A DNA stretch of 64,000 bases from Acidobacteriota bacterium. GTDB lineage: Bacteria; Acidobacteriota; Thermoanaerobaculia; UBA5066. The position numbers were made by a program, and so were the translations under genes. Location of the stretch: NCBI GenBank assembly GCA_029781975.1, contig JAKOVQ010000033.1, positions 186,001 to 250,000 on the forward strand, read 5' to 3'. The stretch's first letter is position 1. Every line of letters begins with the position of its first letter. The notes under the pieces are model-generated. The model was given only the letters and a program-made list of their open reading frames with translations, was not told the DNA's origin and made no database searches. Below are positions 19,697 through 27,426 of this stretch, in pieces.

Positions 19697-20638
19697 CTAC
19701 TTCCCTTCGGCCAGCGAGCGGATCGCGGGCGAGACGAGGTCCGGCTCGGCGAGGCTCGCCCCGGCGGCGCGGGCCGCGGCGAGCTCGGACCGCGCGCGGG
19801 AGAGCGCCGCGGCGTCCCGGCTCCCGTCGACGAGGTAGCTCCCGGCGAGGGAGAACGCGAGGAACTGGCGGGCCGTCGGGTCGACCGTCGCGAGAGGCTC
19901 GAGCCGGCGCACCGCCTGCGAGTACTCGCCGCGGAAGAAGGCGCGGAGCGCCTCCCGGAGCGAGGCGAGGCGCTCGCCGCTCGAGGCGGGCGGCGCCGCC
20001 ACCGGGATCGGCGTGGGAGGTGCGGCAGGCCGGTGGACGGGGCCGGGGCCGGACGGGGCCGGCGTCGCGGCGGCGAGGGGGGCCGCCGTCGGCGCGGCCG
20101 GGGGACGCCCGGTCGCGGCGGTGGGAATCGGGGCGGGCGTCGGGGCCTCCGTGGGCCGGACCGCGACCTTCGGCGCCGTCGCCGCCTCGAGCCGCCGGAT
20201 CGTGGCCGCCAGGATGCGCGAGGAGCCCGGGAGCCCCGCGACGGCTCCCTGCCGCTGCGACTCCTGGAGCTCGCGGAGCGCCTCCGCGTTCTGGCCCGTG
20301 TCGGCGAGGCAGAGGCCGAGGTAGAAGTGCGGGAGGTAGTCCTCCTTCGTCAGCGCCTCGAAGCGGAACTTCTTGAGCCCCTCGGCGCCGTCCTCGCGGA
20401 GCGCCTGCCGGAGGAGGCCGATCGCGCGGCCGCAGTCGCCCACCTCGCGCGCCCGCACCCCTTCCATGTACGCCTTCTGGCCGGGGGTGGCCTCGGCCCG
20501 CGCGCGCGGCGCCGCCACGAGCGCCGGGAGGGCGAGGAGGGCCAGGGCGAGCGCCGGACCGAGACCGGGCCGGCCGCGGCCGATCGGCGTCCCGAGCGCC
20601 CCGCCGGGCCCCGTGTCGAGCCGCGTCACTCTCCTCAC
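19697..20638 (-). CDS. Secreted TPR protein with Pro-Thr linker (second paralogue)
   Basis: 313 aa. Signal peptide about 25-48 (ending APRARA-EA). TPR-like region (about 50-140; AYMEGVRAREVGDCGRAIGLL and HFYLGLCLADTGQNAEALRELQ), then an Ala/Pro/Thr linker (about 150-235), then a C-terminal helical domain (about 238-313) with VSPAIRSL near the end. Same layout as the protein at 13571-14773. Probably periplasmic, with the linker spanning distance. The start is GTG 20638, or GTG 20629 nine bases inside. It is convergent with the FadL-like gene and divergent from the SthA fusion. Confidence 0.7.
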   Translation of the reverse strand: MRRVTRLDTGPGGALGTPIGRGRPGLGPALALALLALPALVAAPRARAEATPGQKAYMEGVRAREVGDCGRAIGLLRQALREDGAEGLKKFRFEALTKEDYLPHFYLGLCLADTGQNAEALRELQESQRQGAVAGLPGSSRILAATIRRLEAATAPKVAVRPTEAPTPAPIPTAATGRPPAAPTAAPLAAATPAPSGPGPVHRPAAPPTPIPVAAPPASSGERLASLREALRAFFRGEYSQAVRRLEPLATVDPTARQFLAFSLAGSYLVDGSRDAAALSRARSELAAARAAGASLAEPDLVSPAIRSLAEGK

Positions 20639-20653
20639 GTCCTCAGGGCCGCG

Positions 20654-20659
20654 ATCTTA
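20654..20659 (-). promoter_or_regulatory. -10 box TAAGAT, second TPR paralogue
   Basis: Minus-strand TAAGAT (20659-20654) lies 15 bases before GTG 20638, with a weak GAGGA in between. Confidence 0.4.
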
Positions 20660-20678
20660 GCCCGCCCGCCGCCTCGTC

Positions 20679-20708
20679 TTGACACCCCCGGCGGCCCCGA
20701 CGAATCAT
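20679..20708 (+). promoter_or_regulatory. Promoter TTGACA-18-AATCAT, SthA-DUF429 gene
   Basis: A consensus -35 TTGACA (20679-20684), an 18-base spacer, and AATCAT (20703-20708). The ATG at 20732 follows 23 bases later. The perfect -35 is unusual in this window. Confidence 0.55.
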
Positions 20709-20731
20709 CCCGCCGTCTCGCGCCAAAAGCG

Positions 20732-22897
20732 ATGCCGCACGACACGACAGGCTCCGCCCCGTCCGCCGAGGTCTTCGACCTCGTGGTGATCGGCGCCGGT
20801 CCCGCCGGCGAGAAGGGGGCCGCGCAGGCGGCCTACTTCGGGAAGCGCGTGGCGCTCGTGGAGCGGCGGCCGGAGCCGGGGGGGACGTCGGTCCACACGG
20901 GCACGCTCCCGTCGAAGACGCTCCGCGAGGCGGCCCTCTACCTGACGGGGTTCCGGAGGCGGGAGCTCTACGGGATGACGCTGCGGCTCGACCGGAAGAG
21001 GAGCCTGAGGCAGCTCCTCGGCCGCCTCGTCGACGTCACCGGCCGCCAGACGCGGCAGATCGAGCGGAACCTCGAGCGCCACCGGATCGAGCGCGTGGCC
21101 GGCTCCGCCCGCTTCCTCGACGCGCGGACGGTCGCCGTCTCCGACGGGTCGGGGCGCGAGGTCCGCCGGCTCTCGGCCGGGGTGGTCCTGATCGCGGCCG
21201 GATCGTCGCCGCTCCCCCCGCGCGGCCTCTCCTTCGAGGACCCGGACGTCGAGGACTCCGACCGGATCCTCGACCTCGACCGGATCCCGAAGTCGCTCGT
21301 CGTCGTCGGCGGCGGCGTCATCGGCTGCGAGTACGCCTCCATCTTCGCGGCGCTCGGGACGAACGTCACGCTGGTGGAGGGGCGCGACCGCCTCCTCGGC
21401 TTCCTCGACGGCGAGCTGTCGGCCGCGCTCAAGGTGGCCCTCGAGCGGATGGGGGCGCACGTCCTCCTCGGCGACGCGGTGGAGGCGCTGGAGCGCGAGC
21501 CGGGGCTCGCCGAGAACGCCCTGAGGCTCCGGCTCCGGTCGGGGGCGGTCCTCCCGGCCGACAAGGTCCTCTTCTCCGCCGGCCGGCGCGGGAACACCGA
21601 CGGCCTCGCCCTCGAGGCCGCCGGTGTCGAGTACGACGCCAAGGGACGGATCCCCGTCGACCCGACCTTCCGGACGAACGTCCCGGGGATCTACGCCGCG
21701 GGCGACATCATCGGCTTCCCCGCCCTGGCGGCCACCTCGATGGACCAGGGGCGGTCGGCCATCCGCCACGCCTTCGGGATCGGCCGGGAGACGGACCGGC
21801 AGCTCCCCTTCCCGTACGGCATCTACGCCGTCCCCGAGATCTCGATGATCGGGGCGACGGAGGAGGAGCTGAGGGAGAAGGGGACCCCCTACGAGGTGGG
21901 CCGCGCGCGCTACGAGAACAACGCCCGCGGCCAGATCACGGGCGACCACGACGGCTTCGTGAAGCTCGTCTTCGACCCGGCCGACAAGCGGCTCCTCGGC
22001 GTCCACATCTTCGGGGCGAACGCCACGGAGCTGATCCACGTCCCGCAGATGGTGATGGCCCACGGCGGCGGCCTCGACGACTTCCTCGACGCGGTCTTCA
22101 ACGTCCCGACGCTCTCCGAGTGCTTCAAGTACGCCGCCTACGACGGCCTCCAGCGGATGTCGCACCGCGACCGCGGGACGCCGCTCGAGGTCGGCCCGGA
22201 GGCGTCGGCGAGCGTCCTGCCGCCCGGGGCGCGCGGCTGGTTCGTCGGCGTCGACCTGACCGACCCGTACGCCCGCGCCCCGAGGCCGGCGACGGTCGCC
22301 TCGATGGACCGCTGGCGGCGCGTCCACTTCTCCACCTGGGTTCCGCGCCCCGACGGGGCGGGGCTCGTCGACCCGCGGCTGGCGGCCGAGGGGTACGTCC
22401 TGGCCCTCGACGGCCCCCAGGGGCTCGCCCGGCCGGGCGAGACGCAGCGCCGCTCCGAGCGCGAGGTGCGCGCCGCCGGGAAGACCCCGGGCCACCTGCC
22501 GGACCGCTCGCGCCCCTATGGCGGGTTCCTGCGCGGGAGCGTCGAGCTCTTCGCCGCGCTGAGGGCCCGCGGCCTCGGCGTCCTGGGCGAGGTCCCGCAC
22601 GACGGCGCCGTCCTCCTCGAGGTCTACCCGGCCGACCTCTTCACGAGGTGGGCGGGGCACCGCCTGCCCAAGAAGACGACGCCGGAGGGGCTCCGCGCGC
22701 GCTGGGACGTCCTGCGCGGCCAGGGGCTCGAGTTCCCCGAGGGCCTCGACGCCCTCGGTCACGACGAGCTCGACGCCGCGGCCGCCGCCCTGGCGGCCTA
22801 CCTCTGGGCCACCGGACGGACGAGCAGCTGCGGCGACCCGCCGACCTGGGACGCCGAGGCCGGCGTCCTCCGCGAGGGGTTCATCGTCAGCGTCTGA
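20732..22897 (+). CDS. Soluble pyridine nucleotide transhydrogenase fused to DUF429 domain
   Basis: 721 aa in one uninterrupted frame. Residues about 14-475 are a complete SthA-like flavoprotein: FAD-binding VIGAGPAGEKGA, NAD(P)-binding VVGGGVIGCEYAS, YAAGDIIGFPALA, and a dimerisation domain ending AAYDGLQRM. The redox-disulfide segment of lipoamide-dehydrogenase-like enzymes is cysteine-free here (GGTSVHTGTLPSK), as in SthA, which transfers hydride between NADH and NADP. After an about 25-residue linker, residues about 500-721 match DUF429 (RNase H-fold predicted nuclease family): GVDLTDP, ALDGPQGLA, LLEVYPADLF, KKTTPEGLRARWDVL, HDELDAAAAALAAYL. Acidic residues at the expected catalytic positions are retained. 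I know of no such fusion. Both halves appear intact. Confidence 0.85.
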   Translation: MPHDTTGSAPSAEVFDLVVIGAGPAGEKGAAQAAYFGKRVALVERRPEPGGTSVHTGTLPSKTLREAALYLTGFRRRELYGMTLRLDRKRSLRQLLGRLVDVTGRQTRQIERNLERHRIERVAGSARFLDARTVAVSDGSGREVRRLSAGVVLIAAGSSPLPPRGLSFEDPDVEDSDRILDLDRIPKSLVVVGGGVIGCEYASIFAALGTNVTLVEGRDRLLGFLDGELSAALKVALERMGAHVLLGDAVEALEREPGLAENALRLRLRSGAVLPADKVLFSAGRRGNTDGLALEAAGVEYDAKGRIPVDPTFRTNVPGIYAAGDIIGFPALAATSMDQGRSAIRHAFGIGRETDRQLPFPYGIYAVPEISMIGATEEELREKGTPYEVGRARYENNARGQITGDHDGFVKLVFDPADKRLLGVHIFGANATELIHVPQMVMAHGGGLDDFLDAVFNVPTLSECFKYAAYDGLQRMSHRDRGTPLEVGPEASASVLPPGARGWFVGVDLTDPYARAPRPATVASMDRWRRVHFSTWVPRPDGAGLVDPRLAAEGYVLALDGPQGLARPGETQRRSEREVRAAGKTPGHLPDRSRPYGGFLRGSVELFAALRARGLGVLGEVPHDGAVLLEVYPADLFTRWAGHRLPKKTTPEGLRARWDVLRGQGLEFPEGLDALGHDELDAAAAALAAYLWATGRTSSCGDPPTWDAEAGVLREGFIVSV

Positions 22898-22910
22898 GGA
22901 CGCCCGCCCG

Positions 22911-23198
22911 TCAGCGACGGTCGCGGCCGACGAGGTAGCCGATCACGACCCCGACGGCGAGGGCCCCGAACGCCATGAGGAAGGCGTTCTCGCGGCCGGC
23001 GTGGTCCACCTGCCGCCACCGCTTCTCGAGCTCTCGCTCGACCTTTCGCTTGATCCTCCGGCCGCTCAGCTCGGCCCTCTCGAGGGCGTCCTCGATCCGG
23101 TCGGCCACCTCCCCGGCGACGTCCTTGGACTTCTCCCCGGCGCCCGCGATCCCCTCGCGGATCGACCCGATGACCTTCTCGACGTCCGGCTGTGCCAT
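22911..23198 (-). CDS. DUF883-like small membrane-anchored protein
   Basis: 95 aa. A long charged, coiled-coil-prone helix (about 5-68; EKSKDVAGEVADRIEDALERAE), then a C-terminal membrane segment (about 72-90; FLMAFGALAVGVVIGYLVG) and a terminal GRDRR. This layout matches the ElaB/YqjD (DUF883) group, tail-anchored proteins proposed to associate with ribosomes or the envelope. The assignment rests on layout plus the GYLVGR ending. ATG 23198 has GGAGG 7 bases upstream. Convergent with the SthA fusion. Confidence 0.65.
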   Translation of the reverse strand: MAQPDVEKVIGSIREGIAGAGEKSKDVAGEVADRIEDALERAELSGRRIKRKVERELEKRWRQVDHAGRENAFLMAFGALAVGVVIGYLVGRDRR

Positions 23199-23285
23199 GC
23201 CAGGCCTCCGTTCCCCGCGGGCCTCGCCGCGGCGCCTCCATTGTCCCCCACGGGCGTGCGGTCGCAACCCGGGGGACGCTTCGGA

Positions 23286-23291
23286 TAAGAT
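23286..23291 (+). promoter_or_regulatory. -10 box TAAGAT, leaderless-type, glycerate kinase gene
   Basis: TAAGAT ends 9 bases before the TTG start at 23301. There is no Shine-Dalgarno sequence. Confidence 0.45.
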
Positions 23292-23300
23292 CGATCTCCC

Positions 23301-24683
23301 TTGGACTCCAGAGCCTTCCTGACGTCGCTCTACCGGGCCGCCGTCGACGCGGTGAACCCCGAGCGGCTCGTCAAGGAGGCGCTCGGGAAGCGGGGCTCCG
23401 CCGTCGTCGTCCGGTCCCTGGCGGCCCCCGCGCGGCGCGAGTTCGTCTTCGTCCCGCGCCGGATCGCGGTCCTCTCCGTCGGCAAGGCGGCGGTCCCGAT
23501 GGCGAACGCGGTCTGGCAGCTCCTCGGCCCGGCGGTGACCGAGGCCCTGGTCGTCGCGCCCGCCAACGCCCTGTGCGGGGAGCCGCCCCAGGGCTGGCGC
23601 CTCCTCGAGTCCGGGCACCCCCTGCCGGACGAGCGGAGCCTCGCCGCCGGGGCCGCGGCTTACCGGCTCGCGTCGAGCCTCGACAGCGACGACCTCCTCC
23701 TCGTCCTCCTCTCCGGCGGAGGCGCGAGCCTCATGGCCCTGCCGGCCAGCCCGATCTCGCTCGAGGAGAAGGGACGGACGGCCTCCCTCCTGACGGCGGC
23801 GGGGGCGTCGATGACCGACGTGAGCGTCGTCCGCGGCGCCCTCTCGCAGATCAAGGGGGGCCGGCTCGCGCGCGCCGCGCGCGCGGCCGACGTCGTCACC
23901 CTCGTCCTCTCCGACGCGGGGGACGCGGGCTGGCACCTCGTCTCGGCCGGCCCGACGCTCGGCATCCCGCCCACCCGCCACGACGCCCGGGCGATCCTCG
24001 ACCAGTACCGGCTCATGCCGCTCGTCCCCCCGAGCGTCCGCGCCTTCCTCCTCGACCCGGCGCCCGAGCGGCGCCACCACGACGCCGGGCAGCGCTGGAG
24101 CGTCCTCCTCGGGGACGTGAGGACCGCCCTCGAGGGGGCGCGGATGGAGGCCCTGAGGCTCGGCGCCGACGTCCGCGTCATCCCCGATCTCCTGACCGGG
24201 GAGGCGCGGGTCGCGTCCCGCCGCCTTGCGGTGGCCGGGGCGTGCGCCGGGAACCTCGTCCGGAGGTCCGGCGCCCCGGCGCGGCGGCTCGTGACGATCT
24301 TCGGGGGCGAGACCAACGTCACCGTGAAGGGGCGGGGCCGCGGCGGGCGGAACCGCGAGCTCGCGCTCGCGACGGCGTTCCACCTCGCGGGGGTCCCGGG
24401 GGCCGCCGCCCTCGTCGCGGGGACGGACGGAGTCGACCACGAGCCCGACGCCGCGGGGGCCTTCGTCGACGACTCGACGCTCCTCCGGGCCGAGGCGCTC
24501 GGCCTCGACCCGGGCCTCGCCCTCGTCGACAACGACGCCGGGCCGTTCTTCTCGGCCCTGGGCGACGCCTTCTCGCCCGGCCCGACCGGGACGCACGTCG
24601 GGGACGTCGCCTTCGTCCTCGCGCCGGGGGACGACGGCGTCCCGCGGATCGACGAGGAGATCCCGCTCCCCGAGTCGCTCTGA
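23301..24683 (+). CDS. Glycerate 2-kinase (DUF4147/MOFRL family)
   Basis: 460 aa. The N-terminal DUF4147 domain has AVDAVNPERLVKEAL, SVGKAAVPMANAVW, ESGHPLPDERS and VLLSGGGASLM. The C-terminal MOFRL domain has TIFGGETNVTVKGRGRGGRNRELALA and GTDGVDHEPDAAGAF. The family phosphorylates glycerate to 2-phosphoglycerate, although older annotations call it hydroxypyruvate reductase. It would feed glycerate into lower glycolysis near the GAPDH gene downstream. The start is TTG 23301, leaderless by position. The length is normal for the family. Confidence 0.88.
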   Translation: MDSRAFLTSLYRAAVDAVNPERLVKEALGKRGSAVVVRSLAAPARREFVFVPRRIAVLSVGKAAVPMANAVWQLLGPAVTEALVVAPANALCGEPPQGWRLLESGHPLPDERSLAAGAAAYRLASSLDSDDLLLVLLSGGGASLMALPASPISLEEKGRTASLLTAAGASMTDVSVVRGALSQIKGGRLARAARAADVVTLVLSDAGDAGWHLVSAGPTLGIPPTRHDARAILDQYRLMPLVPPSVRAFLLDPAPERRHHDAGQRWSVLLGDVRTALEGARMEALRLGADVRVIPDLLTGEARVASRRLAVAGACAGNLVRRSGAPARRLVTIFGGETNVTVKGRGRGGRNRELALATAFHLAGVPGAAALVAGTDGVDHEPDAAGAFVDDSTLLRAEALGLDPGLALVDNDAGPFFSALGDAFSPGPTGTHVGDVAFVLAPGDDGVPRIDEEIPLPESL

Positions 24684-24720
24684 CGGGACCGGGGCGACGC
24701 CGGCTCCCGCCTCCGAGGAC

Positions 24721-24738
24721 CGCCCCCGGGAGGGGGCG
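24721..24738 (+). terminator. Hairpin after glycerate kinase gene
   Basis: CGCCCCC (24721-24727) pairs with GGGGGCG (24732-24738) around a 4-base loop. No T-tract follows. The hairpin directly precedes the FHA gene promoter. Confidence 0.4.
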
Positions 24739-24760
24739 CACCGTCCAGAAAGAGTTCACA

Positions 24761-24766
24761 TAGAAT
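24761..24766 (+). promoter_or_regulatory. -10 box TAGAAT, leaderless-type, FHA gene
   Basis: TAGAAT ends 10 bases before ATG 24777. No Shine-Dalgarno sequence is present. Confidence 0.55.
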
Positions 24767-24776
24767 TCACGCGTCG

Positions 24777-25271
24777 ATGAGAGCGTCCCTGACGATCGAG
24801 GAGAAAGGGGCCCGTCGCCGCTACGAGCTGGACGGTCCCGTCCTCGTGGGGCGCGACGCCGACTGCGACATCGTCGTCTCCGACCCGACCGTGTCGCGTA
24901 AGCACGCGTCGCTGGCGGCCGGCGAGGGGGGCTGGACGCTCCGCGACCTGGGGAGCGGGAACGGCACCTTCCTCGACGGCAAGCGGGTCGACGAGACCGC
25001 GGTCTCCGGGGGGGAGCTGATCCGGTTCGGGGGGATCACGGCCCGGTTCGAGCAGGTCGAGGGGGAGCCGCTGACGGCGAGCCAGAAGATCCAGCGGACG
25101 CTGAGCCAGACCCTCTCCATCAGGCCGGCGAGGCGGACGCGCCCCAAGGCGGTCGTCGTCGCGATCGTCGCGGGCGTCCTGGCGCTCCTCGTCGCCACCG
25201 TCTACCACCGGTCGCGGATGGCCGAGGCGGCGCCCCCGCCGGACCGCGCGGCGCCGGCCTCCGCGCGCTAG
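24777..25271 (+). CDS. FHA domain protein with C-terminal membrane helix
   Basis: 164 aa. An FHA phosphothreonine-binding domain spans about 5-90 with the core residues GR ([12 protein letters not shown]), SRKHA and NGTFLDG. A basic stretch follows, then one membrane helix (about 122-142; [19 protein letters not shown]) and a short Pro/Ala tail outside. It would dock phosphorylated Ser/Thr-kinase targets at the membrane, and three such kinases are encoded in this window. Leaderless-type start. Confidence 0.85.
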   Translation: MRASLTIEEKGARRRYELDGPVLVGRDADCDIVVSDPTVSRKHASLAAGEGGWTLRDLGSGNGTFLDGKRVDETAVSGGELIRFGGITARFEQVEGEPLTASQKIQRTLSQTLSIRPARRTRPKAVVVAIVAGVLALLVATVYHRSRMAEAAPPPDRAAPASAR

Positions 25272-25360
25272 CGGGCTCGCCCGGCCGAGGCCCTTCGCCG
25301 GCCCAAACGGAGCCGCGCCAGCGACGCGCCGTCTTCACGAGCCGGCCCCCGTCGCCGGGG

Positions 25361-25366
25361 TATAGT
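25361..25366 (+). promoter_or_regulatory. -10 box TATAGT with downstream Shine-Dalgarno, GAPDH gene
   Basis: TATAGT lies 33 bases before ATG 25400. GAGGAGG at 25384-25390 provides the ribosome site. This is a conventional leader, unlike the leaderless-type neighbours, and it favours ATG 25400 over the in-frame GTG 25370. Confidence 0.6.
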
Positions 25367-25399
25367 TTCGTGGGTTACGACCCGAGGAGGAGACGACCC

Positions 25400-26455
25400 A
25401 TGGCGACTAGAGTCGGGATCAACGGGTTCGGCCGGATCGGCCGGCAGGTCTTCAAGGCGATCCGCGACCGGTATCCGGACGCCCTCGAGGTCGTCGCCGT
25501 CAACGACATCGGCGACCTCAAGACGATGGCCCACCTTCTCAAGTACGACTCCAACTACGGCCGGTTCGACGGGACCGTCGAGGTCGGGCCCGACGGCCTC
25601 GTCGTCGACGGCAAGGCGGTCAAGGTGCTGAAGGAGACCGACCCCGGCGCCCTCCCGTGGAAGGACCTCGGCGTCGAGATCGTCGTCGAGTCGACCGGCC
25701 TCTTCACGATCAAGGAGGACGGGGTCAACAAGAAGGGGAAGGCCGTCAAGGGGGCCGCGAACCACATCACGAAGGGGGGAGCGAAGAAGGTCATCATCTC
25801 CGCCCCCGCCGAGGGCGAGGACCTGACGATCGTCATGGGCGTCAACGACGGCGCCTACGACCCGAAGAAGCACCACGTCGTCTCGAACGCCTCCTGCACC
25901 ACGAACTGCCTCGCCCCCGCCGCCAAGGTCGTCCACGACAAGCTGAAGATCGTCCGCGCCTTCATGACGACGATCCACGCCTACACGAACGACCAGAAGA
26001 TCCTCGACCTGCCGCACAGCGACCTGCGGCGCGCCCGCGCCGCCGCGATGTCGATCATCCCGACGACGACCGGCGCCGCCAAGGCCGTGGCGCTCGTCAT
26101 CCCCGACCTGAAGGGGAAGTTCGACGGCTACGCCCTCCGCGTCCCGACCTCGACCGTCTCGGTCGTCGACTTCACCGCCCAGGTCCAGGTCCCGACGACC
26201 AGCGAGGAGCTCCGGCAGATGTTCCGCGACGCCGCCGCCGGCCCGATGAAGGGGATCCTCCAGGCCGTCGACGAGCCGCTCGTCTCCATCGACTACAAGG
26301 GCGACCCCCACTCGTCGTCCGTCGACCTCCCGTTCACGATGGTCCTCGGCAAGGAGAAGACCGACTTCCTCAAGGTCGTCACCTGGTACGACAACGAGTG
26401 GGGGTACAGCGTCCGGACGGCCGACCTGGCCGCCCTCATGGCGAAGACGCTGTAG
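25400..26455 (+). CDS. gap: Glyceraldehyde-3-phosphate dehydrogenase, type I
   Basis: 351 aa. Converts glyceraldehyde-3-phosphate, NAD and phosphate to 1,3-bisphosphoglycerate in the cytosol. N-terminal [16 protein letters not shown] is the NAD-binding motif. Active-site Cys166 lies in [22 protein letters not shown] carries the catalytic His, and [27 protein letters not shown] and [11 protein letters not shown] are conserved. The length is slightly above the usual 330-340 aa because of insertions near residues 110-125. ATG 25400 is chosen by its strong Shine-Dalgarno sequence. Followed by a terminator. Confidence 0.97.
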   Translation: MATRVGINGFGRIGRQVFKAIRDRYPDALEVVAVNDIGDLKTMAHLLKYDSNYGRFDGTVEVGPDGLVVDGKAVKVLKETDPGALPWKDLGVEIVVESTGLFTIKEDGVNKKGKAVKGAANHITKGGAKKVIISAPAEGEDLTIVMGVNDGAYDPKKHHVVSNASCTTNCLAPAAKVVHDKLKIVRAFMTTIHAYTNDQKILDLPHSDLRRARAAAMSIIPTTTGAAKAVALVIPDLKGKFDGYALRVPTSTVSVVDFTAQVQVPTTSEELRQMFRDAAAGPMKGILQAVDEPLVSIDYKGDPHSSSVDLPFTMVLGKEKTDFLKVVTWYDNEWGYSVRTADLAALMAKTL

Positions 26456-26517
26456 CCCGGGGGGCTCGCGGGTTCCGCTCCGCGCGAGAACGCGGCAGGA
26501 GAGAAGCAGGACGAACG

Positions 26518-26552
26518 CGAAGGGGAGGCCGCGGGGCCTCCCCTTCGGCTTC
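26518..26552 (+). terminator. Terminator after GAPDH gene
   Basis: A perfect 13-bp stem, CGAAGGGGAGGCC (26518-26530) and GGCCTCCCCTTCG (26535-26547), with a GCGG loop, then GCTTCC. It sits between convergent genes and may act both ways. Confidence 0.7.
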
Positions 26553-26575
26553 CGGGACGGTCGGCGCCCTCGCCC

Positions 26576-27379
26576 TCAGTCGACTCGCTTCCAGAACGAG
26601 CCGGGCCAGTCGATCCGGCGCCCGTCCGCGGTCACGCGGCCGCGCTGCGGCCCCCACTGCTCGGCGACGACGGTCGTGCCGTCGACGAATCGCCCGGTCG
26701 ACCTCTCCTCCGGCGTCCGGTGGATCACGAAGACGAGCCCGCCATCCCTCTCCTCGATGCTGCAGTCCGCCCTCTTCTTCCCACAGACCCGCGCCACCCA
26801 GCGCCCGGCCAGACGCGCGGCCGGTCCGGCCTCGGGCCTCGGCGAGGCGGCCGGCACCGAGGAGCCCGACGCGCTCGTCTCGATCGTCACGAACGACTGC
26901 TGGGCCCACTGCTGGAAGCCGGCGGACCCGTGCATCTGGCAGGGCGGCGAGACGCTCACGTCGAATTCGTACGTCCGCGCGTCGAGCCGGTACCGAGCGA
27001 CCTTCTCGAGCGGGAGGCCCTCCACCCATCCGCCGGTCGTCTTCCGGCCCGCCTGGGTCGTCTCCGAGGAGACCCAGACGAACGGCGTCGTCAGCGCCCA
27101 GCCCTGGAACCGCCCGTTCCGGTACTCGCCGAACCGCACCGGGATCAGGTCGACCTTCCCGGCGGAGCGGTACGGCTCGAGCCTGATCCGGATCGTCGCC
27201 TCGCCCGGCCCGGCGACCCGGACCCGCTTCGTGACCGAGGCCTCGCACTCGTTCGCCCCGGAGAACGAGCGGTAGGCCGCCTTCAGCTCCAGCGTCTCCG
27301 CGGCGAGCGGCGCCGCCGTCGCGAGACCGGCTGCGAACGCGAGCGGGACCAGCCGTCCCGCGCCCCTCCGATCGAGCAT
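26576..27379 (-). CDS. Secreted protein of unknown function
   Basis: 267 aa. Signal peptide about 1-27 (LATAAPLAAE). The mature N-terminal half is beta-rich with a conserved-looking Cys (GANECEASVTKRVRV) and a second Cys in SPPCQMHGSAGF. After a Pro/Ala linker (about 175-195), a C-terminal 70-residue domain begins LAGRWVARVCGKKRADCSIEE and contains GRRIDWPGSFWKRVD at the end, resembling small lipocalin-like domains that start with an xGxW motif. I do not recognise the family. ATG 27379 has GGAGGAGGA upstream. It lies 47 bases downstream of malate synthase on the same strand, separated by a hairpin. Confidence 0.65.
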   Translation of the reverse strand: MLDRRGAGRLVPLAFAAGLATAAPLAAETLELKAAYRSFSGANECEASVTKRVRVAGPGEATIRIRLEPYRSAGKVDLIPVRFGEYRNGRFQGWALTTPFVWVSSETTQAGRKTTGGWVEGLPLEKVARYRLDARTYEFDVSVSPPCQMHGSAGFQQWAQQSFVTIETSASGSSVPAASPRPEAGPAARLAGRWVARVCGKKRADCSIEERDGGLVFVIHRTPEERSTGRFVDGTTVVAEQWGPQRGRVTADGRRIDWPGSFWKRVD

Positions 27380-27402
27380 GCTCTCCTCCTCCCGGAGCCG
27401 GG

Positions 27403-27424
27403 GGGAGGCAACGCGCTGCCTCCC
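27403..27424 (-). terminator. Hairpin between malate synthase and downstream secreted gene
   Basis: On the minus strand, GGGAGGCA and TGCCTCCC (8 bp) pair around a 6-base loop directly after the malate synthase stop. C-rich sequence follows instead of a T-tract. May be a weak terminator or an mRNA-stabilising stem. Confidence 0.45.
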
Positions 27425-27426
27425 GG

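Noticed and set aside
22140..22240. Frameshift or assembly join between the SthA and DUF429 halves
   Set aside because: The frame is continuous, codon usage is uniform through the linker, and there is no stop or start with a ribosome site at the junction. A read-level check is still advisable.
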